A DNA stretch of 64,000 nt from contig OX463780.1 in assembly GCA_949825025.1 (NCBI GenBank), forward strand, positions 24,320,229 through 24,384,228. Direction: 5' to 3'. Shown piece by piece: positions 26,701 to 39,879 of this stretch (the first letter of the stretch is position 1; the number at the start of each line of letters is the position of its first letter). Position numbers and translations under genes: made by a program. The notes beneath the pieces were generated by a model that was not told where the DNA came from, did not search any database, and saw nothing but the letters and a program-made list of their open reading frames with translations. Origin of the DNA: Siphlonurus alternatus. Taxonomy: Eukaryota > Arthropoda > Insecta > Ephemeroptera > Siphlonuridae.

Positions 26701-28595
26701 TTAACACTTAAAAATATTGCTTTAATGCTTTGACTGGTGTAAAACTGATAGGTGTGTTGTATTTAAGTCTAGTATGTCAATGATTCTTTAATGTCTCCAA
26801 TTTCACAGTAGGCAGGCTTGTAACAATAAATTCTATTGTTTCCGTGATGGTAAAATTATTTAACAAAAATTTTAATAATTTTTAAACAATGTTACTTTTT
26901 TCCATTTTAAAATTTACACCACAAAACAGCTGACTGGAATTTTACCTTATCTCACCATTGTTATACAATTATGAGGTGTGAAAATAAATGATACTATTTT
27001 ATGATATCATGGCTATTAAAATTAAATAGGTATATGCTTAAAAAATTCAAATACCTGTATTTTTTTTTTTTGTCTATCTGAGCTGAAGTGTCAGCTATAG
27101 TAAACATGCAGTCATGCCTGTAGTTAATTGCTCCTATGAAAATATTTAACTTTTTGTTGTTGTTTTGCTAAAAATATATATTTTCTATGTATTTATTTTT
27201 TAATTCACATTAAATACCAGTTGGTACATTATAATATATTATTTTTCTCTTTTATCAGTATGAGTTTACCATGGATAGCTTAATTCAAAACGGTTTTCGA
27301 AGCTCTATTTTTTCATACCACTGTAATGTACTTTCATAGAAAACTTCTTCCTAAAAGTATAAATAACAGTCAAATCTGAATGGTGTGGTTTTTGTTTCAT
27401 TGTTTAGGTTTGGCCTTCAAGGATTTTTCATCACAGATTTTATTTTTGTCAGCCAGAATTAATACAAGAGGAAAATGAAGCATCAAAATAAATAATGTTT
27501 TCTTTAAAAAAATACTAAATGCACTTCATATTATATGTTTTATAATAGAATATTATGAACTGTAATACGCAGCACTTCGGCAAACGTACATTTCTGATGA
27601 ATACAGTAGTACTTAAAATTTAAAAGTGTTACATATATAATTAATTATTTGTTACTTTTTAGAAATGATGTTAAAATATTTGTTATGTTTGACAATGTAT
27701 AATAAAATATACATAATATAAAAAAAGTTAAAAAAACAATTACTATTATTTATTTAAATATAACTATATAAACTATATTAAGTTTAAGATATAGTATAAT
27801 CAAAATATATAGTCTACGTGGAAAAATAACACTATTTTTTATATATTATACACTCAATAATTTATTTATTTCCATTGAATAACAAAAGTTTTTACAGATT
27901 ATAATAATCACAAGGATAACAAAGTATAACTATGATGTTACAATTTTTTTTTTTTTTATTTTACTTAAACAATTAATGTATAAAAAAAGTAACAAAGCCA
28001 TTACCACCACCTGAATTTTGCTCAGTATGATATCAGAACAATCTAAAGATCATTGATTTCTTTTTTTGCAAGTCAAGCCAATTATTTCTGAGCATCTTTC
28101 AGGAAATAAAATAGTATGATTATGAACTTTTCATTAAAAACATATTTTTTTGAATGAAATAAAAAATATTATTTGTTGCATCTTAGTTTTTTTTTTTTTT
28201 TTTTTAATATATTATTATATTATAGTAAATTTATAATTATTTAATTGATCTTTATAAAATATGCCATCACAAAGAAGCAAAGATTTGCAAATTGATGTGA
28301 AAATTTAATATAAAATAAATTTTTAATTCAACACTTCGATCAGCTTTAATTAAGTTATGAAAATTAAAATACACTTAAATGAACAAAATGATGCAAAATT
28401 TTTACTACATACAATCTAAATTTTAAGATGAAAATTCTTTAAATTTTCTTACTCTTCAGTACAAAATTTTTATGCATTATGTTAAAAGCTATATAATTAT
28501 GTAGTTACATTTTGGTATAATCTCACATTAATTCACAGACAAAAATTGACAACAGGTATAGGCTATATAGTAGGTTAATGAGATGAACAAGTTTA
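23774..28595. other. Gene-free AT-rich stretch
   Basis: No supported gene. A less AT-rich island at about 24380-24610 is unexplained. The rest is AT-rich with poly-T runs (27060, 27950, 28190). The right end probably holds the 3'UTR of the minus-strand PPPDE-PUL gene. Confidence 0.5.
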
Positions 28596-31500
28596 TCAAC
28601 GTAGTTTCTTGTTGATTTCTGCAATTAGTTGGTCTACTCGGTCAGATGCTCCACGGAATTTTGAGGGCTCAGGTCCAATCATTTGGACTAGCTGTGGTAC
28701 ATCTTGTGCTGAGATCTGGCAGAAGCGGAGTAGAGCCTTCATACAGCGGTACAGGAACTCCTCGGGAGGGTTGCTGTTGAAGTATTGGAGCAGAGCCATC
28801 GTCAACTCCACTGCCACATCATCAAATACCTGCCAACACCCATACAGCAATCAGTGGTGACCTATAAATGCTTAACAGCAGATTAAAGTGTTTAAGAGTT
28901 ACATAATTTTCTTTTCTCAAGAAAAATTTTAGGTTAAGTTGGAATATATTGGTATTTTCTTTTTAAATGTGTGATATTTTTTTTGTTCAATTAATAAACA
29001 GTATATTATATTATAGTGTTAAATATATAATTATGATAAAGGCTAAGAATTTATAAATAAGCAACATTGTTTTCTATGGCATTCTGATTGAGGAGTGAAG
29101 CTTTGTAAAATATATATGCAGACATAATTTATTACAATATGTATATTATATATATATTATGCATTTATGAAATGTAGTATAGTACTTAATTCTTTTATAA
29201 AAAACAATTATATATATTATATATATATGTTTACCTAAAACAAGCACGCATTTAAATAAAATACAACAAAAACAAAACAAAAATTAAGTGTTTTCAGTTT
29301 CATACATCCATGCTTTTTACTGCTTTTTAATAATCGCGGTAATCAAGCAAGTTAGTTTTTATGTAATTGTTATAATTATGCTAACATTATGTAGCACTAA
29401 TAAATTACAATGATTAAAAATGATGACAGCTAGTATAACAGATATTAATTTTTTATTAATTTCGCCTGCTACCTTTGAAACGCTGCCACATGGCAATATT
29501 CTGCGTAGGCTTTTGCTTTTGTTCATTTTCTGCAAACACACAAACAAACAAAAATCTCCTGTACAAATCTAAAATGTGTGTAAATGTTATTTTTACTTTG
29601 TATGGCACGCAGTAAAAAAAAATGTTTTTAAAAGGTTGTGGTTTGTATTGGTTAGCAAATAAGGTTGTTGCAGGGAGGAAAACGATGAGGTAGAGACGGT
29701 AGGAGGGCGAAATACCGACCACTGATTTTACCTCCTTGCAGGCCAGGTTATGGAGGATTGCAGAACCTCGGTCTTGCAGGGTGGTGTTGTCAGACAGAAG
29801 GGAGTTGACAGCAACTTTGGTGGTTACTCGGATGTTACTCAAGGTACTGTTGCAGTACTGCCATTCAGAGATGTACAGCAGCCACTCCGAGCTGCTCACA
29901 TTCTCAAACAGATTGGCCATCTATTGACAGAGAAAACGTGTATAAATTATAATTACATTCATCCAGCAAGAATTTTCAACTTCATAACATTAAAGTATTT
30001 TTTAATGTTTAATTGGATTAAGTATGTCTAAGTTAATTTTATTGTTAATTTGAAAAATTATTATGCTTTAATCATCAATCTTAAATCCGATAAAAAGAGA
30101 AATTGCACTAGATTTATGTAATTTATTTTTTTTAGATGTATGTACCATTAGGTGTATTAAATAATTTTAAGCTCTTCCAGAATTCAAAACATGCTGCAAA
30201 CAATGACATCTGTAGCAAGGATATTTTAATTTATTTTATTACCTCTTTCATGGGCACAAATACAATAATATATAACCAAAGAATTAATATCTACTAGAAG
30301 ACTTACCGCTTATGGCGGCTTTCGTCCACTTTATCTTAGCACAAAGCTTTAAGACATGGACGCAAGGTATCGCGACAGTCGCGATCGACGGATCGAGTTT
30401 GTTCAGAGCAGAGAGGGGAAGTAAAAGAAGGTGACAGGCAGAACTAGCTGGCCGGAGTGGGTGGAAGGTATGCTAGGGATGAATGGCCAGAGGATAATAA
30501 TGACTAAAGTCATTCTTTTAAATTGAAGCAGGTGCATTATCGTGTTCAGTAGCAGCACTTTAAAAATATTAATATATAATATTTATTATAAATTATGTTC
30601 ATTTTGTAACATTCAATCAATATTAATATAGTCATGATATTTTTTTAATTTTACAATTTAATTTTTCAATGCTTTATAAAATTGATTCGCCAATTTAAAA
30701 ATAGAGAATGTTATTTTAAATAAAGTCGAACAGTCAGTAGAAATAATTTGAATTTTTTCAATATTTTTGCTGAAAAGTAGCCATTGTGAAAATCTGATTT
30801 ATTTATTTATTTATTATATTTATTCAGAAATATAATAAATAAATCAGATTTTCACAGTTGTAATTAATCAACAATTTTCTTCTTTTTCTTTTAAACTTGA
30901 TTACTAAAATTTTATTTCAAGGACCAAGATTTTATGTTTTTTTTTTTTTTTTTTTCCGATCGAAATTGACGAAAATTATTGCAGGTAAATATTACAGGAC
31001 AAGTTGAAGCGTAATTTTTCAACTAGGGATTCCTCGATCGATAAATAAAATAGTAAAAAATTTAATAATATTTTCTCTTCTACTGTAATTTATTTACAAA
31101 TCTATTTGCAACCAATGCAGTAACAATAAACCTAATCTTTTTACCTCTAATGCACACCTTATTTCATCTTCGATGAATGTGAGGATGAAATGGAGTCAAC
31201 ATTTCTAACATTTTATATTAATTATATTAATTTATATTTTCAGTAAAGATATCCTACGAATGTTACGTATTATCGTAAAATAAAAATTCATATACAATTC
31301 TACCTTCTTGTACTATCATAATAATATATACATACATGTATAATATATATTATATGTGTGTGTATGTATGTATAATATTATAGTTTTATTTTATTTTCCT
31401 GACGTTAACTAAAAGCCCGGTTTAAGGATGATTTCTCATTTTAATGTAAATCTTCAGCAATTTCAAACTGATTAAAATTAAAAATTATTTTTTAAAAAAT

Positions 31501-34500
31501 AAATAAATTAATATTAAAACTGTTTATTAGTTGGACCCCGACAGCGCATGCTTCTTTTAATTTAAGTCAATATAATGTCATGTGATACTGTGATTATTTT
31601 TTTTTATTATGAATGCTTACATTGTTTTGTACAATCGAAAAGTAAAGCAATAAAAATAATTATGAAATATAATTTTCCGCACTTCATTAGTTTTTTTAAA
31701 GTGCCCTGACAACAATATTTCTAACATTTTTATGTTCAAGTAGAGAGTAGAGGAAAAAATATGTAATCTCGTCTTTTTCTCATCTTTTCCTCTAAAATGG
31801 TTCAAAATGAGAGGAAATTAGACGAGAGGAGAGCTTGGTAACGAATAGAAGATTTTATTTCAACTCGTTAAAGAAATATTTAAAGGAATTCCCTGTTGAC
31901 AACGACAACAATAAATACACAATACGATCGTGATAACAATATTGCCTCGGTAAAATCTGCTATTGTTCTGCTGAGTAGCCCTCCTTCTTACTTCAACCTT
32001 CTCTAACTTCCCCTCCCTCTCTTCAATTTTTACGACCGTGCTCCGGCCGTGCTAGGGTTGATTGACGTCACGGACTTTCCAATACAATACTAATAGGAGT
32101 CATGTGACGTTAAGTCAACCCTAGCCCTGCCGAACTGTATAGCCTCAGGCAAAAGGGACATCTAGTGTCCATGTCATCGTTAGCTCACTTCATAAGCGCG
32201 AACAGGTTTTTCTTTTAAAATAGGAGAGACGAAACTTTAACACGGCGGTAAGTCTTCTAGTAGATATTAATTCTTTGATATAACATTACATATATTATAG
32301 TCAAAAATGAAAGAAAACAAAAGCCCATTGCATGGTACAAATGAAAAATATTGCTGAGCAGTCCATATAATTTTTTTTTTTATCTTTTTATATACATGTG
32401 TAATTATATACTTACAAATAAGGAGAGTGCAAGTTGCTCTTCCAGGGTGAGCCTGTCAACATCCTGTGCGTAGTTCATAAGGACATGTTCACGCCTATCC
32501 TGATGCAGCAGCAAAATGACGTCGTCCTTCAGTGCTGCGGCTGACAGCACATGCAGGATCCTCACACGGGCCTCTGGCCGCAGGGACTTGTCATGCAGAA
32601 TACGTCCTGTGAGTGACAGTCAGTTAGTTTGCTTTCTCGTAAGTCAGACAAGAGAAAAGACTCACCAACAAAGTTGAGAAAGCCGTCACCAAGTGCCCAA
32701 GAACCTTCATCCTCCAGCATGTACTGGTGAAGTTCTTCTAGTGACTGTTGCTCCTCGGGGTTGAGAACTCCAGCAATTAGGTCCACCAAAGCATCAAACT
32801 CTACTTGCAACTGAAAACAGGAATTATAATCAAAGAATTACACAAAAAGCTCCTCACCTAGTATTTTTTAATATAGTGTGTATAAAAAAATAAATAAATA
32901 AAAGAAAAAATAAGTGCATGGTCACGGCACAGATTCACAAAAAAATTATTTAAGGGAAAGGGAACGCCAGAGTTGCGCCGCGATCGCAGCGCCTCTATAT
33001 CAATATTCAAATTGTCCCATTCTAAAGATACCACGCAAGTCACGGCAGTTTTATATTCAATTTATTTATAAATAATGAGTTAAATAATAACTGTAATGGT
33101 TGTTTTATTTATAAAACTTTTTTTTCATTACTATAAAACAATTTTGGAAAGTTTTTACTTTAGGTGAGTGGATTATAAGCGTTGTTTTGGTTCATTAGTC
33201 AGCCTGTTTCATTCGTCAGTTGTTTAATGGCCGACCTAAAAGGGGCGTGTGAGACGTGCGACTGTCAAAAATCGTGCAGTTATTATCAATTTACGTCGCT
33301 CCCACTCTCATAATTGTCTTTTTTTTTGCTGTGAAGGTTTGTCCTAGTGCATTAAGTTTGTTTCTAGTTTTTTTTTAAAAATCGGACAATTGGATTATAG
33401 AGTTTTTCTAATGTCACTGAAATGCAGCGTATGCTTGTTCAATAAATGGGTTTAGTTTCAATACACGTAACTCGGAAACTAGATCGTATTTGTATTGACG
33501 ATATTTTAAGAGCTAATGAACGACATAGAGGAGAATATTTTAAAATATTTTCGGAGGAACAAATGAGAGTGGAAAATTTAACATTGGTGGCGTTACCTTA
33601 CCCTTAAATTTTGTATTTTTATCCTTTGCCTTTAAAAAAAATTATCATAGCCTTCTTTTCTTTTAATGTTTAATTGATTTTGTCTTATTTATTATTATTA
33701 TTTGTTTTTTGTAATGTCCAGTATTAGACCTCATATACTGTATATAAATTCTTAAAGTCATGAATGCATTACAAATGAATAAATTTAAGCACAAATTATA
33801 TTGAAACCGTTTCACTTGAAGATAGTTAAAATACAGTAAAAGTACAACATCAAATTGTATTATACAAAATTAATATGGTATGGAACTTTTTGCACGAAGT
33901 AACAGTTTCAAGTTTATATATAATTTATTTTTTTTTATAATAGTTTATATATGTACAGTATATTATATATCGCAGGATCAAACAGGATTAAATAGCATTT
34001 TCACTACAGGTTATTATCAGTGAAAAGAGACAGGAGACTAACCTTTAACTGCATTGGTCTTTAATACTGTTTGATCCGCGGGCTCTCACATATATGTATG
34101 TAAATATGAGAGGCCGCAGATCAAACGGGGTTAAAGACCAATGCAGGTTAAGGTGTGAGTTTCTTACCTCATTTCACTAATAATGACCTACAATCTGTAA
34201 TGAATATGTATGGTCTTTAACCCTGTTTGATCTGCGACCTCTCATATATGTATATATAAAGGGAAAATAGAGAACTCACGTCAGTAGCATCTTTGAAGAT
34301 GATTGGTGGTTCTCGGTGCTTCTTCTTAGCCTCGTCCTCTTGTCGCTCCTGCTCCTCTAGATCTGCCACAGACTTTTCCACCTCTCGACTTCGAGCTGTC
34401 TGGCTTGCTGCTGCTGCCTGCCCCTCGTCATCCTCCTCTGCTGCACCTGCACCGTTCTGTGATGATGTCTCACTCTCCGCCATCCTGCTGTCCTGAGAGT

Positions 34501-37500
34501 CTTGTGACTGTCGGCGCCTCTCGCGTCCTTCCTTGTCCTTCTTGCGTTTCTTTTTCTTCTCCTTTTTCAAAGGACGATCCTCGTTGCAAGGCTCTTCAAA
34601 TGTAACTCGATTCGTTCGGCTTCAAAAAATAAAATAAAATTGGAGAACTTTCTTATATTGAAAACATGTTTTTATTATTTTTTTTTACAATTTCAAAATT
34701 TTTAGAGGGTTATTAAATCTCTATTTTTTATCTGTAGATATCAATTCTAAGACAGTTGTTTTTTAGAACATTATTGTTACACTTATAGCATAATGTGTAT
34801 TTCATTAAAAGTAATAATCATGATCAAAAACATTAACTTTTTAAAAAAAATTAACACTAACCAAAGTTCCTCTGTATGAAGCTCAACTTCTCTTGGACTC
34901 TCCTGTCTCGAAGGAACTGCAGATAAATTCTGGGGAGCCAAGAAGCTCAAGATGCCAAGATCTGCAGCTGGGTTGACAATGGAAGATGGGCGTCTGGGTT
35001 GATTTGTTATGCCGTCAATCAGCGGCTGAAGTGCTGCACCAAGAGGGCTGGAGACATGACACAAACATTAAAATCAGGTTAAAAAAAGTATAACGCAATT
35101 AATAACACAATAAATTAAATGAAAGTGAGGACGAAAGAACCAAAATAGTAAGTATAACATCAAGCAGAAATTGTAATGTTTCATCTTTATCGCACAGAAC
35201 TCGAGAGAAACGCTGCTGACACCAGACTTTTCCTCAAAATCCTTATTTAGCTGTGTGGCAAAGGTGAAACATTAATTGCAGTTTGCCTAATTACCGCTAG
35301 CTACTACATGCTAGTTACTGTAGTAGCTACACTAAAAATATAATTAAATAAATAAAAATGGCGCATATAGCTTACATTCACATGAAATGGTCTTAATAAT
35401 TTCATGCATACTTTATTTAAAAGTGTCATTATTGATTATGAGACTTACGTGTTCAACACTTCTTGTGGAAGATCTAGAATATACTTAGGGATTCCAGAAC
35501 CACAGAGAAAGACACTGACCTCCTCAGAGAATGTGTTACAGTTGTGATTGAAGAGATCGTACTTATCAGCTCTGAAAATAAAACAAGATTAATGATATAA
35601 TATTATTGATACACTTTATAGATATCACCTGTCGACCACAGTTGTGCTTGTTAGTACCTGAAATTGCTATCTCCAAGCCCCAGCACGTAGTCTAGGAAGA
35701 CCTCGTAAGGGATGAAGGTGTCTCCAAGAGTGATGACTCGATCAGGCTCACCAAGAACTGTCCCACACTGAAACAACATCAATTGACAATGAGGAAGCAG
35801 AAGTTCAATAGTGCAATGTCACACTTTTTTTAAGTGTGGTACAATTAATTTAATGAAAAAGTTTGCAACATAATTAATAAAGAAAAACAAGCATTAAAGG
35901 TAATTTGAAAAACAACAATGGAATATATTACTAACTGTAAGTACTATATATATTTCTGCATCAACATATGTAAATGTATAAATATTATTATATGTACAGT
36001 ATATGCTACAAGTTTCAGCTATATATTATATATAAAGAAGAATATGAGAAGTGATATAATAACCCCACTCCAAAAGTTCATGCGTCTCTATCATCAAGAT
36101 GGGAAGCAATACGTCACAAAATCAGTGCTTAGTTTCTACAAAAAATTTACAGACTGGATTCGCATATATATAATAATTAAGTATCATTTTATTCATTTTC
36201 CTCTTTTAAATTTTAATTTAAGATTGCTTATAGACAATAATTTCATAATTAGCGCACGCGCGTACATCGACGCATAAAAACGCTATATATTTATCTATTA
36301 CCATAGAGTGATATATTGAATATATATCACTCTATGCTATTACTATATTAAAAATAAATATTTTTTATGAAGACTCGACCTGTGTCTCAAAGTTGTACGA
36401 GATTCGAGTCGAGAGCTATTCTCATGTTTTAGTAACCAAAAGGCTTTTAATTTTAATATATTAAATAAAATTAAATTTATACCAATATTAAGAAATTTAT
36501 TGAAAAACACACGAAAAACACACAGTACACCTCTTTCAATTTTCTCAATTTATTTCAATGAAACGTTAAAAAAAAAGTATATAAAATTCAACTGACTTCA
36601 TTTTTTTTTTATTCACTATCTATATATACATAATATATAATTATAATATTATATATATAATTATTTATGTTCTATAGTCCACAGTTCCCTTACTTCAAAT
36701 CATATAAATGCTACCGATTTTCAATACAAAAATTACATATTTTACGTACCAATCTCTTCCTTATTCATTTTAAATTACCTGTTGCAATAACTACAAAATG
36801 CAGTCGAATTTTCACTCACGCGGTGCACGAGATATCGTTGTTCGAGCCGGGACGCAGCGGCAAGCGAGATCGGCGCTCCGTACTCCCCCCCTGCTTGCTT
36901 GCCTGCTCGCTCGCGCTGGCTCTGCCTGCCTGCCTTGTTCTTGCCAAGCTAAACTTAGCACGCGTTCAAATATAGCCTTGCTGCGTGAGGCATCTTCGTC
37001 GTCTCTCGCCTCTTAGCCCTCTCTCATCGTACATTCATGCATTTATTTTACTGCAACTTAAAAATATTTTAAACTGTTAAAAATATAAAGCATAAAGAGC
37101 GTCAAAACGAAAAATTTATTACACGAATATTTGAGGTCCTCTAAAAAATAACTATGTGCTAGTTTGTATGACAATAAGAAGCCCTGGATATTGTAAAGGT
37201 ATTATTTGTGCTGGAGCATCGATCAGAAATCCGAGCGGGCGTGAGGATCATCCTCCGCAAAGTTGCTGGCCTGTTGCTACAGGATTGCCATGGAGATGCC
37301 TCAAACCCCGCGATGTATTTCTGGACTACTCACTACTGAGAATTAATCTCGTCAAGTGAGAAGTCCTGAACCACAGAGCGCTCTAGTGCCGCTAATAACA
37401 ACTTCTTAGCAAAACTCACCGGGTTTTACATGCATCCATACAAACAAAATAACGAGATACAAAAATATATATTTAAATAAATAAATAAATAAATTATTAT

Positions 37501-38285
37501 TTAGTAACATTATGCACCCAGTGGTGCAGAAGAAATAACATATATTAATAAATATATAAATTTATTGAACAATGACCCGCCGTTTACTTATGCAACTTGT
37601 AGCATGGGGAAGTATAAAAAGTTGCCTACATTCAAGGCTGAAGTCTTATCTCAACGAGAATGCCGTGCGCTATTGTGTTTCGTTTTCGTTCACACGGGCC
37701 TCAGGGCCAATACAATACAAGGCCAGCAGGTCTCATGCAAGTCACTTGAGGTAAGTAATTACAATGCAAGTACATTAACGTACCGGTCTCACACTCTGTA
37801 CACCTCCTGCACCAAAGAAGTACTCGCGTCCGTAAGCCACGATGCCCGTGTGCCAGATGCCCTCCAGATGCTTGCCTGAAACATTTAGAAATATTCTAAG
37901 CCCTTGCAGTGTGTCGTACTTAACTTGCAACATCCAGCTTACTTGGGAAATCTTAAGATATGTTCACATGTGCATGTTTCATGATGTTTCCTATACGTCG
38001 TGAAATAATTATTTTTAAACAGAAAATTCGAATATTGGAATACTTTATGTTTTTCGTATAATTTACAGTATTTTACATCATTTGAGCTTCTATATGTATA
38101 TATTCATGCTTGAAGGTGATGAATGCAGATCAGTTGACACCATCTAATGCTATTATCATGCATGTTAATTCATCCAATCAATTATCTGAACGTTATTCAA
38201 GTAACTTAATGAATTTATTTTATATTTGTGCGATTTATGCAATTCAAGCTAAGACACTATATTTATATACGAAGTTTTTTTTTTA

Positions 38286-38349
<64 letters not shown>

Positions 38350-39541
38350 GTATTTTTAGAAATCTTATCAACTTCTTTAACTAAAAATCGCAATGTTTCA
38401 TGAAGCATTAGGACGGTACCTTTACATTATTATATTTATTATTTTAGTCTGCAGCCTACATAATCCTTGCAGCTTCAAGGCATGAAAAAGGCAAATCAAA
38501 ATCATCAATTCTACATGGAGTTAAATCAATAATATATAATTTGTTGATCGTCTCACTTCCACAATTAAAAGTGTATATTATATATAATATTAGTGCTTGA
38601 GTGCATGGCTAAATTTGGCCTATTCTCAAAAACTAATCAAGAAGAAGACGTACATATTATAATATTATGTTTTGCACTTCATATTGTATAACTGTGTAGT
38701 CAAGTAGTAGCATCCAACAACTTAAAATGATTTACAACTGTAATAATAATAATGGTCGAAAAAAATAATTTTGCAATCTTTAGATCTTTACGGTCACCAG
38801 AAAGTCACGTTATAATAATAATAAAAATAATGAAAAGGACTTTATTCTATGAAAGGCGTAGTCAGGACTAAAGAGTCCTATCAACTAAACCCAAAGGCAC
38901 ATAATACAAAATTTACAATAAACGAATAAACTGATAAATAAAAATAAAATAAATAAATAAATCGCATATCTCATTATACAGTATACACTATATTGGACAC
39001 CTTACATTTTACTTTCACATGCAGCTTACATCGAACGACTAATATACGTACCCTAACGGCCCATGTCATGATAATATATTTTATTGTTATACTTATAGTT
39101 TGAATACTATACGTTCGAATCGCACATTTTTATTTTAGTGGAGTGTAACACAGAATACCATCAGAGAGAACCAAGCAACCGAGAGAGGTTGTCTCTATAA
39201 AAAAACACCTAGACCAGCATGACAGGCTTGATCCAATGAGGCCAACACAACCACGTCTTCACTCCTACTTTTCGTTTCAAACCCTCCCGAATTAGACTTA
39301 TTGTAACACAAATGGGCTGTGGGTGAATGCAATTAACTTTTCCCTACTGAACTTAATAAAAGCAAAAATCCCCCCTAAATAATAAAGAACCTCTCTGATT
39401 TTATTTTTGCTCCTGGCTTTCCAATTCATGTGGTGCTGAGTACTCACCGAGTAGCATGCCGGACATGACCGAAGCCAGTCCCTTGGTCAGGTCGTACACG
39501 TGCAGCTCGACGCCCGCGCCGATACTGTCCAGGTCCGCCAT
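28596..39541 (-). CDS. PPPDE (DeSI-type) isopeptidase fused to a PUL domain, 10 exons, 567 aa
   Basis: Exons in transcript order: 39541-39448, 37875-37784, 35767-35658, 35571-35449, 35047-34862, 34619-34280, 32810-32666, 32606-32416, 29920-29732, 28829-28596. Phases are consistent throughout (1,704 nt). Residues ~10-140 are a PPPDE permuted papain-fold domain: [13 protein letters not shown], the catalytic His in [11 protein letters not shown] (His40), EYFFGAGG, and the catalytic Cys in [12 protein letters not shown] (Cys110), all closely like DeSI-1, which removes SUMO/ubiquitin. Residues ~200-315 are a charged Lys/Glu/Gln-rich linker. Residues ~316-567 are a PUL domain (alpha-helical, ending [20 protein letters not shown]); in PLAA/Doa1 this domain binds the C-terminus of Cdc48/p97. 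The protein may therefore act on p97-bound conjugates (inference). The start ATG is at 39541; the frame stays open to an acceptor at 39575, so a 5'UTR exon lies upstream. Human DeSI-1 lacks the PUL part. Confidence 0.9.
30277..32277. mobile_element. 2,001-bp TIR DNA transposon (non-autonomous) in a PPPDE-PUL intron
   Basis: The ends are perfect 33-bp inverted repeats beginning CAAAGAATTAATATCTACTA (30277-30309 and 32245-32277). Flanking ATATAAC occurs on both sides (30270-30276, 32278-32284), a 7-bp or imperfect 8-bp target duplication. No transposase ORF is visible. It sits between the exons at 32416 and 29920, opposite no coding exon. It contains a nested hairpin at about 30786-30857 (GTGAAAATCTGATTTATTTA and its complement). 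Confidence 0.85.
33966..34250. repeat. Nested palindromic repeat in an intron
   Basis: A motif of about 45 bp (GGTCTTTAACCCTGTTTGATC...) occurs four times in alternating orientation, near 33968, 34041, 34105 and 34213. The middle two form a ~114-bp hairpin (34041-34154) with arms of about 48 bp around a TA-rich loop. Probably a MITE with inverted internal structure; no target duplication was identified. Confidence 0.6.
35768..37783. other. Intron of the PPPDE-PUL gene with a GC-rich island
   Basis: No exon was found. A small palindrome lies at 36302-36338 (ATAGAGTGATATAT and complement). About 36785-37020 is markedly GC-rich (CGGGACGCAGCGGCAAGCGA, CTGCTTGCTTGCCTGCTCGC) in an otherwise AT-rich intron; it could be an insertion or an internal regulatory region. 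Confidence 0.4.
38282..38344. repeat. (TA)n microsatellite
   Basis: About 29 TA units in the first mapped intron of the PPPDE-PUL gene. Confidence 0.9.
38815..38945 (-). mobile_element. Possible non-LTR retrotransposon 3' end
   Basis: Read on the minus strand, it ends AATAAAGTCCTTTTCATTAT followed by a (TTA)n-like tail, after TAGTCCTGACTACGCCTTTC. This looks like a LINE 3'UTR plus simple-repeat tail. There is no coding part to confirm it. Confidence 0.35.
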
Positions 39542-39794
39542 ATCCACTTGTTCCTCCTCGCGTCTTTGCTCCTCCTGCACACACCAAGGTCACAAATAAA
39601 ATGAAGTTTTATTGAATGATTGAGTGGCTTATTATTTATAAGGTCCTTTGTTCTCATAAATGTCACACTACCTTGTTTTCAGGATAGTAGCAATTTAACT
39701 ACTTTAAATTATAGTACTATATTACTGGCATTTCAAAATTCAAAACAAACTGTACAATTGTTACTTCTTCTAATATATTGCAGTGATAATAATA

Positions 39795-39797
<3 letters not shown>

Positions 39798-39869
<72 letters not shown>

Positions 39870-39879
39870 ATATATATAG
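39798..39879. repeat. (TA)n microsatellite
   Basis: About 40 TA units with one phase break. Confidence 0.9.

Noticed and set aside
33446..33607. 53-codon plus-strand ORF ([20 protein letters not shown]...) in an intron of the minus-strand gene
   Set aside because: Reads somewhat like protein, perhaps a transposon relic, but there is no recognised family and no second exon.
36667..37016. Overlapping plus-strand frames rich in Arg, Ala and Leu
   Set aside because: They follow from the GC-rich island with CTGC/CTCG repeats; no start context or splice structure.
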